Shown in pieces: positions 10,101-17,219 of a stretch of DNA of 64,000 nucleotides. Position numbers and translations under genes: made by a program. Position 1 is the stretch's first letter; every line of letters begins with the position of its first letter. Under the pieces are notes generated by a model, which was not told the DNA's origin, made no database searches, and saw only the letters and a list, made by a program, of their open reading frames with translations. The DNA lies in the NCBI RefSeq assembly GCF_029714325.1, contig NZ_CP121666.1, positions 1,240,001 through 1,304,000 of the forward strand, read 5' to 3'. This DNA comes from Bradyrhizobium sp. CB1717. Lineage in GTDB: Bacteria; Pseudomonadota; Alphaproteobacteria; Rhizobiales; Xanthobacteraceae.

Positions 10101-10962
10101 GCTAGGCGTGCATGCCCTCGACAACACCTATGTCGGCGGCATCACGACCACTTCGGCGACGGCGACAACCGATATCACGGCCATGAGCACCGACGGCACG
10201 GCATCGGTGTCGGACAAGCTCACCACAATCGGCACGAGCGTGACGGCGCCTTCCGCCAGCGGCCCGGTCATCAACACCGAGCACTTCCAGGTCGAGCATA
10301 TCCGCGAGAACAGCAACGAGATCATCACCGATCTGGTGGTCACCGACGCCGATTCCGGCGCTGCGACGGACACTTTCACCCTCTCGGTGTCGACCTCGCA
10401 CCCGGATACCAGCAGCGTCAGTGTCTATCCGGCGTCCGGTTCGCTCGCCCAGATCAATACCGGCCTCGCAGAAGGCGCCGGCATTGCCTACGATCCGACG
10501 GGCGCCAGCACCGATCAGTTCCCCGTGCCGCCGGGCACCGACCGGATCACGCTGACGGTCACGGACACGACCAAGGGCCTGTCCGACACCGTCAACTTCA
10601 TCTTCGTCGAGGGCGCCAACAGCCAGGGCATCACGCTGGCAGGGGCCGCCGGCAAGGACGTGATCTTCGCGACCGAGACGAGCGACACGCTCATTGGTGG
10701 CGGCGCCAAGGACCAGTTCGTGTTCGCGCCGACGTCGTCGCAGCATATGGCCCAGCACACCGTGAACGATTTCGAGGTCGGCCTCGACAAGATCGACCTG
10801 AGGCAGTTCACCAGCATCACGTCATGGACGCAGGTATCCTCGCTCGCGGAGCAGCACGGTGCCGATACCTTGCTCACGCTCGACAACAACGACAAGATCC
10901 TCCTGAAGAACACTGCTGTCGGCAGTCTCAACGCCGGCGACTTCATCCTTCATGTGAGTTAG
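4150..10962 (+). CDS. Giant FecR/VCBS/RTX-type surface adhesin, probably type I secreted
   Basis: The 2270-residue acidic protein has no Sec signal peptide. Residues 1-110 form a conserved-looking N-terminal unit. Residues about 115-235 form a FecR-like domain (VIGHVTKLSGSATAIRNG to MGIRGTAVL). VCBS/cadherin-like domains follow at about 390-680 (each ending ITITGTND or similar). Residues about 682-1715 are a long array of short N-A-G-T-rich segments resembling autotransporter beta-helix passengers. More VCBS-like domains occupy about 1735-2150, and the end (about 2160-2270, GGGAKDQFVF, FEVGLDKIDL) is a calcium-binding RTX-type tail with a likely secretion signal. The start is a TTG at 4150; an in-frame TAA lies six codons upstream, and the next in-frame ATG is 178 codons downstream. 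No good ribosome site is seen. TAAA at residues 114-117 resembles the LapG cleavage motif. It probably mediates attachment; this is inferred. Confidence 0.85.
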   Translation: MNYAGKFDAAIPLNGEGSHSPGYVHVDSFTAKAHGRVPDGAVVVPDPNLIFNGEFKRSGLDLVLSHEGRDFVVHDYFRGEQRAALASSDGAHLTGDVVNALTGHVQVAQAAPGTAAAQVIGHVTKLSGSATAIRNGVSVILNNGDNVEKGDVVSTGADSTLGITFIDGTVFGLSSNARMVLNEMVYDPNGSNNSSLLSLVAGTITFVAGETAKHGDMKVDTPVATMGIRGTAVLTQINFVIPAGGGDPQPQASFQVLVEPNGTTGSYILFDKITLLPIATVNQAGQMIQISGGNVSISNALMSPDVQKLITDVFTLKFTDNNSNTKLTTNFTDTITPTSQDLVLKSASGAVVIATFTNLNHTGSEGPGNSTSPATRIPGQPLVQSLDLGGNVKTEFSLSERADTTGDTTHSDTISGRITFVDQNLGDRPTVSISLAEAPNYVYKNAGQQDVTGSLSALQKQDIAATLIQISVAPDGGNNNNGSAVWTYTIPDNVFDFLAAGETLTLTYMVRVDTNFQVAPESKFIPITITITGTNDKPVITSSVPTITFEGGTSVPGGPLVSDEATSGTLNFADVDLTDAHTVSVALTSATLPDGSTVPPGPLAAFQSAMSVAIASGADSTGDGTGTINWSLADLPVYLADFIPKGEVLTLVYTVTVKDTHGGTAQQTITVTITGTDAPAVVWIATEKPGAPSGGFWKDAANWATGTVPTIDDDVIVITDQLHGLTPSYPVTIDAAAYAKSLTMNDFGGPPPKVIVQSSLTIAGALNMGADSILTNAGSMFVGGKAEILDTSVLTNTGHLTFQGGGDFAVGTTITNSGTLELFGGTLKTRAEIHNAGGTLKTDAGATLIVDGTTVDGGTVTILGTLELDGVSLIENGTLNNSGTVNVKGTVEFAHETVDNASSGVIEVLANGWLTIHQGSSITNAGQITIDASGRLVVTNATIGGAGGVIGTGNGEGEGGPIFNAGLQGAGTITNDGEIDLTGDAVLSGGILNNNALFNVSGTGNALSDETVTNAGIIEVLAGGALAIDLGSTVDNSSGNVVIDGNAALTLDDATISGGAIKGAGTIGVTGASRIDGGATVSISTVTVESDVTLTFGNATVVGTEIANHGTVNVDASKTLTLNGASLTGGTLTVSGTLESTGTSAIDNAGITIAGTGAISVTSGTLTIDPATIHAITNHGLIEAITGGTLKLTAATITNTGGTISVDGTSKLYLTDVSINGGNLSNAGNLYSVSGSNTITAGVTNSGGTIEVQAGTLNLAGGITGVGTLIIDNGATLELGGANEQTATFAGGANTLKLDDTSHDFAGTIAGLATSGGTFTVTGDADINSGKGDALDFTASGGTADSRGNIILTPTGALTGATNGIVVTQNGIGDISLTTVGAITGQTGNGIVLHDGAAGAGDITATIGGGVSGAVGLDVVSHGDGNVSISNNGHITGATSFGINIDQDDADATGSTSITNTGSVVGADGFAAISIQENGTGAASITNSGTIGPDDAGAVTSTTYAIVETGGEITFNNTGHINGNISVATATFNNNAGGTWTVAGSGVFGDTSSIVNHGAIDLHGASISGVDLTIENDGDIDSWGTASITGDITNTATGSIEVHTGTLTLFGSLSGSVTGSVVVDAGATLEVKGTVSQTITLAGDGAELEIDTTDFGGSIAQLSANDKIDLTMIKWGPGTSAVYVPDADDPASGGVLTVTGDDGQTISLTLVGDYRNAHFAGSDEGGHTLITIHADDDAPVLDTAHATLTAGFAERENTTGSGASDPVPAATGSIDFTDIDLTDRPTATVTGQVVTSLAADGTTDLTASLTPGQIAALKDALTYGQTGKNNGTVTWSYSIADNALDFLAKDQTVKVVSTITLDDGQGQKVMADVVVTITGTNDAPTLDNTTLASVAGNDSNPVGSTISSLFTGKFHDADAGATLKAIAVTSDTATAAQGVWQYELAGTHQWVDIGAVSDTSALVLGPDTLLRFVPANGFTGTPDALGVHALDNTYVGGITTTSATATTDITAMSTDGTASVSDKLTTIGTSVTAPSASGPVINTEHFQVEHIRENSNEIITDLVVTDADSGAATDTFTLSVSTSHPDTSSVSVYPASGSLAQINTGLAEGAGIAYDPTGASTDQFPVPPGTDRITLTVTDTTKGLSDTVNFIFVEGANSQGITLAGAAGKDVIFATETSDTLIGGGAKDQFVFAPTSSQHMAQHTVNDFEVGLDKIDLRQFTSITSWTQVSSLAEQHGADTLLTLDNNDKILLKNTAVGSLNAGDFILHVS

Positions 10963-11103
10963 AGGCGGACCCTCCGGGAAACGGCTCATTATTCCGCTTT
11001 GATCGCGACAAAAAATCCTTATTTTCTGTCGCCGAACCATTGGCCATTTGCCTCACGGCGATCCAAGATCAGGCCCCAAGCGGTTGCAGGAAGTTCAACC
11101 GGC

Positions 11104-13335
11104 ATGAGACGTCTCAAGATCCTCCGGCGGTGGTTTGCGCAGAAGTTCGGCTTGGCGCGGCTGATGTGCCTTGCGCTGCTGGTCGCGTTCGCCGCCGCCC
11201 GCCTCTGGGACCCGCCGCCGATCCAGGAATTGCGGCTGCGCACCTTCGACATGTTCCAGCTGATCGATCCGCGCCACAAGACGATACGGCCGGTTACCAT
11301 CGTCGACATCGACGACAAGAGCCTTGCCAAGTTTGGCCAATGGCCGTGGTCACGGACGCGGATCGCGGACATGATCATGAACCTCACCAATAACGGCGCG
11401 GTCGCGATCGGCTTCGACGTGGTGTTTTCAGAGCCCGACCGGCTCAATCCGGATCTGGTCGCCGGCCAGATGCGCTATCTGGACGACGCCACCCGCGCCA
11501 GGCTGAGCGAGCTGCCGAGCAACGACCAGATCCTCTCGGAAGCGATCAAGCGCTCGCGCGTGGTGCTGGGCGAGACCGGACAGTCGGTGATCACGTCGGA
11601 GATCGACAAGTCGCTTCCCTTCACAGGGGTGGCGACGGTCGGCGAGGAGAATGCCGAGAAGTTTCTGTTCGAGTTCCCGGGCCTGTTGCGCAACGTGCCC
11701 GTGATCGAGAAGGTCGCCGCCGGTCGTGGCCTGTTCACGATCAGGACCGAGCGCGACGGCTTGATCCGCCGCGTGCCGATGGTGATGCGCGCCCAGGGCA
11801 ACATCATGCCCTCGCTCAGCCTGGAGATCCTGCGGGTCATCACCAGCACGCCGACGCTGCTGGTCCGGACCGACAAGTCCGGCGTGCGGGCCATCCGCCT
11901 CAAGGGCGTCGAGATCCCGACCGACAGGAACGGCCAGCTCTGGGTGCACTACGCCCGCTATGATCCCTCGATCTACGTCTCGGCCGCCGACGTGCTCGAC
12001 AACACGGTGTCGCCGAGCAAGATCGCCGGCAAGCTCGTGCTGATCGGCACCTCCGCGGTCGGCCTGAACGACATCAAGACCACGCCGGTATCCCGGGCCA
12101 TGCCGGGTGTCGAGATCCACGCCCAGGTGCTGGAGAGCGTGCTCACCGGGGCGATGATCTCGCAGCCGAACTATGCGCTCGGTATCGAGCTGATCGCTGC
12201 GCTGTTCATTGGCCTGCTCGTCATCATCTTCACGCCGAATCTCGGTCCGGTGCGCCTGGTGCTCGCCGGTGCGATGTTCGCCGCGATCCTGGTCGGCACA
12301 TCCTGGTTCTTCTACGCGCAGTACCGCCAGCTCATCGACTTCACTTATCCGCTGCTCTCGACAACCGCGATCTACCTGACGCTGATCTTCGCCAGCTTCG
12401 TGCGCGAGCAGCGTCAGCGCGTGCAGATCCGCGGCATGTTCGCGCAGTACATGTCGCCGGTGCTGGTCGAGCAGCTGGCGCAGTCGCCGGAAAAGCTCGT
12501 GCTTGGCGGCGAGGAGCGCGAGATGACGATCATGTTCTCCGACGTGCGCGGCTTCACCACGATCTCGGAAAGCTACAAGCACGATCCGCAGGGGCTGATC
12601 GCGCTGATGAACCGCTTCCTGACGCCGTTGACCGACGTCATCATCGAGCGGAAGGGCTACATCGACAAATACATGGGCGACGCCATCATGGCGTTCTGGA
12701 ATGCGCCGCTCGACGATGCCGAGCACCAGGTCAACGCCTGCGAAGCCGCGATCCAGATGCTCGAGCAGATCGATGCGGTCAACAAGGAGCGCGAGCAGGA
12801 AGCCGCCGACGGCGGCCACGTCTACATCCCGCTCAACGTCGGCATCGGCCTCAACACCGGCATCGGCGTGGTCGGCAACATGGGCTCCGACCTCAAGAAG
12901 AACTATTCGGTGCTCGGCGACAGCGTGAACCTCGCCTCGCGCCTGGAAGGGCAGACCAAGGAATACGGCTTCCCGATCATCGTCGGCTCCAGGACGGCGC
13001 TCGCCGCCAAGGACAAGTTCGCGATCCTCGAGCTCGACTTCATCATGGTCAAGGGCAAGACCGAGCCGGAGGTGATCTACGCCATCGCCGGCCGCGAGGA
13101 CGTGATGCATTCGGCCGCCTTCCAGCGCCTGCGCAACATCACCATCGAGATGCTCGGCTGCTACCGCAACCGCGACTGGCAGGGCGCGATGAACGCGATC
13201 GAGCGCGGCCGCCGCAGCGAAGACGCCGACACGCTGGAAAAGCTGTTCAAGCTCTACGAAGCGAGGATCAAGGATTTCCAGATCAATCCGCCGCCGGAGG
13301 ACTGGACCGGGGCGTACGCGCTGCTGACGAAGTAG
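11104..13335 (+). CDS. CHASE2-domain membrane adenylate cyclase
   Basis: From the ATG at 11104 (preceded by AGGAAG) the product is 743 residues; an in-frame ATG at 10999 would add 35 unconvincing residues. A transmembrane helix near residues 15-30 leads into a periplasmic CHASE2 sensor domain (about 30-350, with TIVDIDDKSLAKFGQWPW and the GVEIHAQVLESVL end). Three close membrane helices follow (about 360-435). The class III cyclase domain starts near 474 with MTIMFSDVRGF (metal-binding D480) and continues with MGDAIMAFWNAP (second metal Asp near 526) and GDSVNLASRLEG. It should make cAMP in response to an unknown periplasmic signal. It starts 141 bp after the adhesin on the same strand, so co-transcription is possible. 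Confidence 0.9.
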   Translation: MRRLKILRRWFAQKFGLARLMCLALLVAFAAARLWDPPPIQELRLRTFDMFQLIDPRHKTIRPVTIVDIDDKSLAKFGQWPWSRTRIADMIMNLTNNGAVAIGFDVVFSEPDRLNPDLVAGQMRYLDDATRARLSELPSNDQILSEAIKRSRVVLGETGQSVITSEIDKSLPFTGVATVGEENAEKFLFEFPGLLRNVPVIEKVAAGRGLFTIRTERDGLIRRVPMVMRAQGNIMPSLSLEILRVITSTPTLLVRTDKSGVRAIRLKGVEIPTDRNGQLWVHYARYDPSIYVSAADVLDNTVSPSKIAGKLVLIGTSAVGLNDIKTTPVSRAMPGVEIHAQVLESVLTGAMISQPNYALGIELIAALFIGLLVIIFTPNLGPVRLVLAGAMFAAILVGTSWFFYAQYRQLIDFTYPLLSTTAIYLTLIFASFVREQRQRVQIRGMFAQYMSPVLVEQLAQSPEKLVLGGEEREMTIMFSDVRGFTTISESYKHDPQGLIALMNRFLTPLTDVIIERKGYIDKYMGDAIMAFWNAPLDDAEHQVNACEAAIQMLEQIDAVNKEREQEAADGGHVYIPLNVGIGLNTGIGVVGNMGSDLKKNYSVLGDSVNLASRLEGQTKEYGFPIIVGSRTALAAKDKFAILELDFIMVKGKTEPEVIYAIAGREDVMHSAAFQRLRNITIEMLGCYRNRDWQGAMNAIERGRRSEDADTLEKLFKLYEARIKDFQINPPPEDWTGAYALLTK

Positions 13336-13344
13336 CGGGCGTTA

Positions 13345-13402
13345 GGTGTGGCCTTGAAGGCGGCCACACCTTCGATGTCGTCCTGGCGAAAGCCAGGACG
13401 AC
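13345..13402 (+). terminator. Tandem hairpins after the cyclase gene (includes repeat family F, copy 1)
   Basis: GGTGTGGCC (13345-13353) pairs with GGCCACACC (13362-13370). Directly after it GTCGTCCTGGC (13377-13387) pairs with GCCAGGACGAC (13392-13402) around a GAAA loop. The second hairpin recurs at 29603-29630 and, in variant form, at 54503-54540. No long T-run follows, so termination is a plausible but unproven role. Confidence 0.4.
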
Positions 13403-13460
13403 ACCGTTTGTCTGGCGTGCAGTTTGATCCTTAACGCTATCTGCGCCGAGCATCAGTTCT

Positions 13461-13551
13461 CGTAGGGTGGGCAAAGGCGCGTCAGCGCCGTGCCCACGTC
13501 TTATCTTCCGCGTCGTAGCATGGTGGGACGCTACGCTTTGCCCACCCTACG
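13461..13551. repeat. Palindromic repeat family C, copy 1
   Basis: The element begins CGTAGGGTGGGCAAAGGCGC and ends GCTTTGCCCACCCTACG. It has the same 91-base length as copies at 26833-26923 and 39357-39447. It lies between convergent genes. Confidence 0.8.
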
Positions 13552-13573
13552 AGAGCGGCGCGTAGCCCACCCC

Positions 13574-15169
13574 TCACTCCACCCCGATCGTCGTCAGGTC
13601 CTGGAACCAGTGCTGGGCCTGCACGAACTGCTTGATCTTCGGCGACAGCGCATGCGGGTTGGTGTCGTGGACGACCCAGACCAGCACGGCATCATCCACG
13701 ATCAGCGCATGCGCCTGCGCCAGCAATTCATCCTGCTTGGTGCTGTCGAAGGTCTGCTTGGCCTCGTCGATCAATGCGTCCACCTTGGGGTTCTTGTAGC
13801 CGCCCCAGTTGACGCCGACCGGCGCGATCTGGCCGGAGTGGAAGAAGCGGACGATGGCGTAGAGCGGATCGGAGGTGACATAGGCGATGTTGTTGGCGGT
13901 GATACCGGCGTTCATCTCGTCCGCCGCGCCCTTGCGCCAATGCGTGTAGAGCGTCTCGAGCTCGACCACCTTGAAGTCGATCTCGATGCCGATCTCTTTA
14001 AAACTCTGCTGCAGGAATTCGTTCATCGGCAGCGACAGCATCTGGCCGGTGCCGCCTTGCGCGATGATGAAGGTGGTCTTCAGCGGTTTTGCCTTGGAGT
14101 AGCCCGCTTCCTCCACCAGCTTCTTGGCGGCGGCCAGATCATATTTCAGCTCGAAGGTCGGCTTGCCGAACCACGGGCTCGACGGGTCGACCTGGCCCTT
14201 GGCGGGTTTTGCGAGGCCGTTCATCAGGCCGACGACTTCGTCACGGTTGATGGCGAGATTGAGCGCCTTGCGCAGGCGGATGTCGGTCCAGGGCGAGCCC
14301 GGCAGCACGCTGAGGTGATAGTTCCACACATGCGGCGTGACGTTGTCGACGAGCTTCATGCCGGCCGCTTTGAGCTGCGGCACGGCATCCGGCGCCGGCG
14401 TCTCGATCAGGTCCACTTGTCCGGCGAGCAGCGCATTGGTGCGCGTCAGCGCTTCCGGCATTGGCACCAGCACGATCTTGTCGACCTTGGGAATGCGCTT
14501 CTTGTTCCAGTAGTCCGGATTCTTGCTGAGCTCCGCGAGCTCGCGCGGCACCAGTTTCGTCAGCTTGAACGGGCCGGTGCCCGAGGGCTGGCTGGCGAAC
14601 TTGTCCCAGTCCTTGCCGAGCTTTTCATACTGCGCCGGGCTCGACACCAGGAACCAGAGCATCTGATAGGGGAAGAAGGAGTCGACCGTCTTGGTGGTGA
14701 TCTCCACCGTGAAGTCGTCGATCCTGGCGTAGCTGGCGACGGAGGGCAGGCGGGTCTTCACCTGCGCGCTCTGCCGCTTGTCGAATTGCGGCGCCTTGTC
14801 GTTGAGCACCTTGTCCAGATTCCAGATCACCGCGTCGGCGTTGAACTCGCTGCCGTCGTGAAACTTCACGCCCTTGCGAAGGGTGAAGCGCCATTTGGTC
14901 TTGTCGGCATCGTCCACTTTCCATTCGGTGGCGAGGCCCGGCACCAGCTTGCCCGGGCGATCGGCGACGTCCATCTCCCAGGCCACCAGCGGATCGTAGA
15001 TCGTGTAGGCCGTGAACTGATAGGCGCCGGCGCCGCGATCGGGCTGCCCCGTCGTCAGCGGAATATCCGCCATCGAGATGCCGTAGCGCACCACCGTTTC
15101 GGCGCGCGCCGAGATTACGGAAACTGTCAGCGCAAGCACGGCGAGACAGGTCGACAGACGAATACGCAT
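13574..15169 (-). CDS. Peptide-type ABC transporter substrate-binding protein (SBP_bac_5), first paralogue
   Basis: The ATG at 15169 gives 531 residues with a clean signal peptide (MRIRLSTCLAVLALTVSVIS to ARAE) and a GGAG ribosome site; upstream extension is not credible. The mature protein is an extracellular solute-binding protein of family 5, with LVPGLATEWKVDD, WRFTLRKGVKFHDG and VIWNLDKVLND in the typical order and the later IRLRKALNLAINRDEVV. Such proteins capture peptides, nickel, glutathione, opines or other amides in the periplasm. It is clearly paralogous to the divergent gene at 15369 and shares its promoter region, where each gene has its own sigma-54-like promoter. It has no permease of its own and probably feeds the adjacent operon. 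The ligand is unknown. Confidence 0.9.
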   Translation of the reverse strand: MRIRLSTCLAVLALTVSVISARAETVVRYGISMADIPLTTGQPDRGAGAYQFTAYTIYDPLVAWEMDVADRPGKLVPGLATEWKVDDADKTKWRFTLRKGVKFHDGSEFNADAVIWNLDKVLNDKAPQFDKRQSAQVKTRLPSVASYARIDDFTVEITTKTVDSFFPYQMLWFLVSSPAQYEKLGKDWDKFASQPSGTGPFKLTKLVPRELAELSKNPDYWNKKRIPKVDKIVLVPMPEALTRTNALLAGQVDLIETPAPDAVPQLKAAGMKLVDNVTPHVWNYHLSVLPGSPWTDIRLRKALNLAINRDEVVGLMNGLAKPAKGQVDPSSPWFGKPTFELKYDLAAAKKLVEEAGYSKAKPLKTTFIIAQGGTGQMLSLPMNEFLQQSFKEIGIEIDFKVVELETLYTHWRKGAADEMNAGITANNIAYVTSDPLYAIVRFFHSGQIAPVGVNWGGYKNPKVDALIDEAKQTFDSTKQDELLAQAHALIVDDAVLVWVVHDTNPHALSPKIKQFVQAQHWFQDLTTIGVE

Positions 15170-15204
15170 GGCCCAAAGCTCCAGGGAGGATCTGGGGCCA
15201 AACT

Positions 15205-15220
15205 TGCAATCTTGATGCCA
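15205..15220 (-). promoter_or_regulatory. Sigma-54 (RpoN) promoter for the leftward binding-protein gene
   Basis: Read on the minus strand the site is TGGCATCAAGATTGCA, which fits the TGGCAC-N5-TTGCA pattern with the invariant GG and GC exactly 10 bases apart. The GC lies about 37 bases before the ATG at 15169, giving a leader of roughly 25 bases. A matching site faces the other way at 15304-15319. Confidence 0.7.
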
Positions 15221-15303
15221 GAATAGGCAGTGCGCCTGTTTCGCCCGTGCGTCATCACAAGGACTTGTCGTCGCAGGGGCAATTTGCAGAAAAAGTTTCT
15301 CCT

Positions 15304-15319
15304 TGGCATAGCCATTGCA
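15304..15319 (+). promoter_or_regulatory. Sigma-54 (RpoN) promoter for the rightward importer operon
   Basis: TGGCATAGCCATTGCA matches the sigma-54 -24/-12 pattern, with GG at 15305-15306 and GC at 15317-15318 and 10 bases between them. The start codon at 15369 would leave a leader of about 40 bases. The 83 bases between this and the opposite site are the expected place for a shared enhancer-binding activator, but no clear NtrC dyad was seen. Confidence 0.7.
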
Positions 15320-15368
15320 TACGATTGCATCAAAATTAATCATCGAAAGCCGAAGAAGGATCGAGGCG

Positions 15369-17027
15369 ATGCTTATCAAGAACAAGAAGACACGGGCGGC
15401 GCTGATCGCGCTCTTGGCGCTTGGCAGCGCGGCCGCATGGCCGCGCGTGGTCGCTGCGGAAACGGTGCTGCGCATCGGCATGACTGCTGCCGATATTCCG
15501 CGCACCCTCGGCCAGCCCGATCAGGGTTTTGAAGGAAATCGCTTCACCGGCCTCACCATGTATGACGCGCTGACCGGCTGGGACCTGTCCTCTGCCGACA
15601 AGCCGAGCGTGGTGATCCCGGGCCTTGCCACCGAGTGGAAGGTCGACGATGCCGACAAGACCAAATGGACCTTCAAGCTGCGCCCCGGCGTGACCTTCCA
15701 TGACGGCACGCCGTTCAATGCCGACGCCGTGGTATGGAACGTCGAGAAGGTGCTGAAGCAGGACGCGTCGCAATTCGACGCCAGCCAGGTCGGCGTCACG
15801 GCCTCGCGCATGCCGACGCTGGCCTCCGCGAAGAAGATCGACGACATGACGGTCGAGCTCACCACCAAGGAGCCCGACAGCTTCCTGCCGATCAACCTCA
15901 CCAATTTGTTCATGGCGAGCCCGGCGAAGTGGCAGCATTTCTACGACAAGGCCGAAGGCGCCGATGCCAAGGCGAAGTCGCAGGCCGCCTGGACCGCCTT
16001 CGCCAAGGACGCCGCGGGCACCGGCCCCTGGAAGATGGCGAGCTTCACCCCGCGCGAACGGCTCGAGCTGGTCAAGAACGCGAGCTACTGGAACAAGGAT
16101 CGCGTGCCCAAGGTCGACAAGATGGTGCTCCTGCCGATGCCGGAGGCGAATGCGCGCACCGCGGCGCTGCTGTCCGGGCAGGTCGATTGGGTCGAGGCGC
16201 CGGCGCCGGATGCGCTGCCCGAGCTGAAGCAGCGCGGCTTCAAGCTCTACGCCAACGAGCAGCCGCATGTCTGGCCGTGGCAGTTCTCGCGCGTCGAGGG
16301 GTCGCCCTGGAACGACATCCGCGTGCGCAAGGCGGCCAACCTCTGCGTCGATCGCGAAGGCCTCAAGGACGGCCTGCTTGCGGGGCTGATGGTGCCGGCG
16401 TCCGGCACTTTCGAGCCCGGCCATCCCTGGCGCGGCAAGCCGAGCTTCGAGATCAAGTACGACAAGGCGGCTGCGCAGAAGCTGATGCAGGAGGCCGGCT
16501 TCGGTCCAGCTAAGAAGCTCTCGGTGAAGATCCAGACCTCGGCGTCCGGATCGGGACAGATGCAGCCGCTGCCGATGAACGAATATCTCCAGCAGGCGCT
16601 CGCCGAGTGCTATTTCGACGTGAAACTCGACGTCATCGAGTGGAACACGCTGTTCACCAACTGGCGCCGCGGCGCCAAGGATCCCTCGGCCAACGGCTCG
16701 AACGCGACCAACGTCACCTATGCGGCGATGGACCCGTTCTTCGCCCTGGTGCGCTTCCTGCAATCGGGCATGGCGCCGCCGGTCTCGAACAATTGGGGCT
16801 TCATCAACGAGCCCAAGTTCGACGAGCTGGTGAAGAAGGCGCGCCAGACGTTTGACCCGGCCGCACGCGACGCCGCGCTCGCCGAGCTGCACGCGGCCTC
16901 CGTCGATGACGCCGCCTTCCTCTACGTCGCCCACGACGTCGGCCCACGTGCGATGAGCCCGAAGGTCACCGGCGTCGTGCAGCCGAAGAGCTGGTTCATC
17001 GACTTCTCGCTGGTGTCGATGCAGTAG
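15369..17027 (+). CDS. Peptide-type ABC transporter substrate-binding protein (SBP_bac_5), second paralogue
   Basis: The ATG at 15369, preceded by GAAGGATCGAGG, gives 552 residues with a signal peptide (MLIKNKKTRAALIALLALG to VVAAE). An in-frame ATG at 15315 overlaps the promoter and is rejected. Family 5 binding-protein motifs are collinear with the divergent paralogue: VIPGLATEWKVDDADKTKW, LRPGVTFHDGTPFNADAVVWNVEKVL, GTGPWKM and IRVRKAANLCVDREGL. It is the first gene of an importer operon with permeases at 17220 and 18177 and ATPases at 19083 and 21747. The amidase pair inside that operon suggests an amide-bearing ligand. The ligand itself cannot be read from sequence. Confidence 0.9.
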   Translation: MLIKNKKTRAALIALLALGSAAAWPRVVAAETVLRIGMTAADIPRTLGQPDQGFEGNRFTGLTMYDALTGWDLSSADKPSVVIPGLATEWKVDDADKTKWTFKLRPGVTFHDGTPFNADAVVWNVEKVLKQDASQFDASQVGVTASRMPTLASAKKIDDMTVELTTKEPDSFLPINLTNLFMASPAKWQHFYDKAEGADAKAKSQAAWTAFAKDAAGTGPWKMASFTPRERLELVKNASYWNKDRVPKVDKMVLLPMPEANARTAALLSGQVDWVEAPAPDALPELKQRGFKLYANEQPHVWPWQFSRVEGSPWNDIRVRKAANLCVDREGLKDGLLAGLMVPASGTFEPGHPWRGKPSFEIKYDKAAAQKLMQEAGFGPAKKLSVKIQTSASGSGQMQPLPMNEYLQQALAECYFDVKLDVIEWNTLFTNWRRGAKDPSANGSNATNVTYAAMDPFFALVRFLQSGMAPPVSNNWGFINEPKFDELVKKARQTFDPAARDAALAELHAASVDDAAFLYVAHDVGPRAMSPKVTGVVQPKSWFIDFSLVSMQ

Positions 17028-17049
17028 TTCGCGCCACACGCACAGTGCA

Positions 17050-17206
17050 CCCTCTCCCCTTGTGGGAGAGGGTGGCTTCGCGTTAGCGAAGCCGGGTGAG
17101 GGGTTTCTCTCCGCGGATGCGGACCTCTCAATTGATGCAAATTCGTCCGCGGACAGAACCCCTCATCCGGCGCTTCGCGCCACCTTCTCCCACAAGGGGA
17201 GAAGGA
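17050..17206. repeat. Palindromic repeat family A, copy 2, inside an operon
   Basis: The element begins CCCTCTCCCCTTGTGGGAGA and ends CCCACAAGGGGAGAAGGAAG, and its arms pair over long stretches. It sits between the binding-protein gene and the first permease gene. Its last bases, GGAGAAGGAAG, lie just upstream of the GTG at 17220 and appear to act as that gene's ribosome-binding site. Confidence 0.85.
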
Positions 17207-17219
17207 AGAAAGAAGTAAC

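Noticed and set aside
11428..13110. A 560-codon open frame antisense to the CHASE2 cyclase
   Set aside because: The product is rich in His, Arg, Asp and Leu without domains, while the plus strand encodes a full cyclase.
15221..15303. NtrC-binding dyad between the two sigma-54 promoters
   Set aside because: TGCGCC and CCCGTGCG-like pieces are present but do not make a proper GCAC...GTGC dyad, so no site is called.
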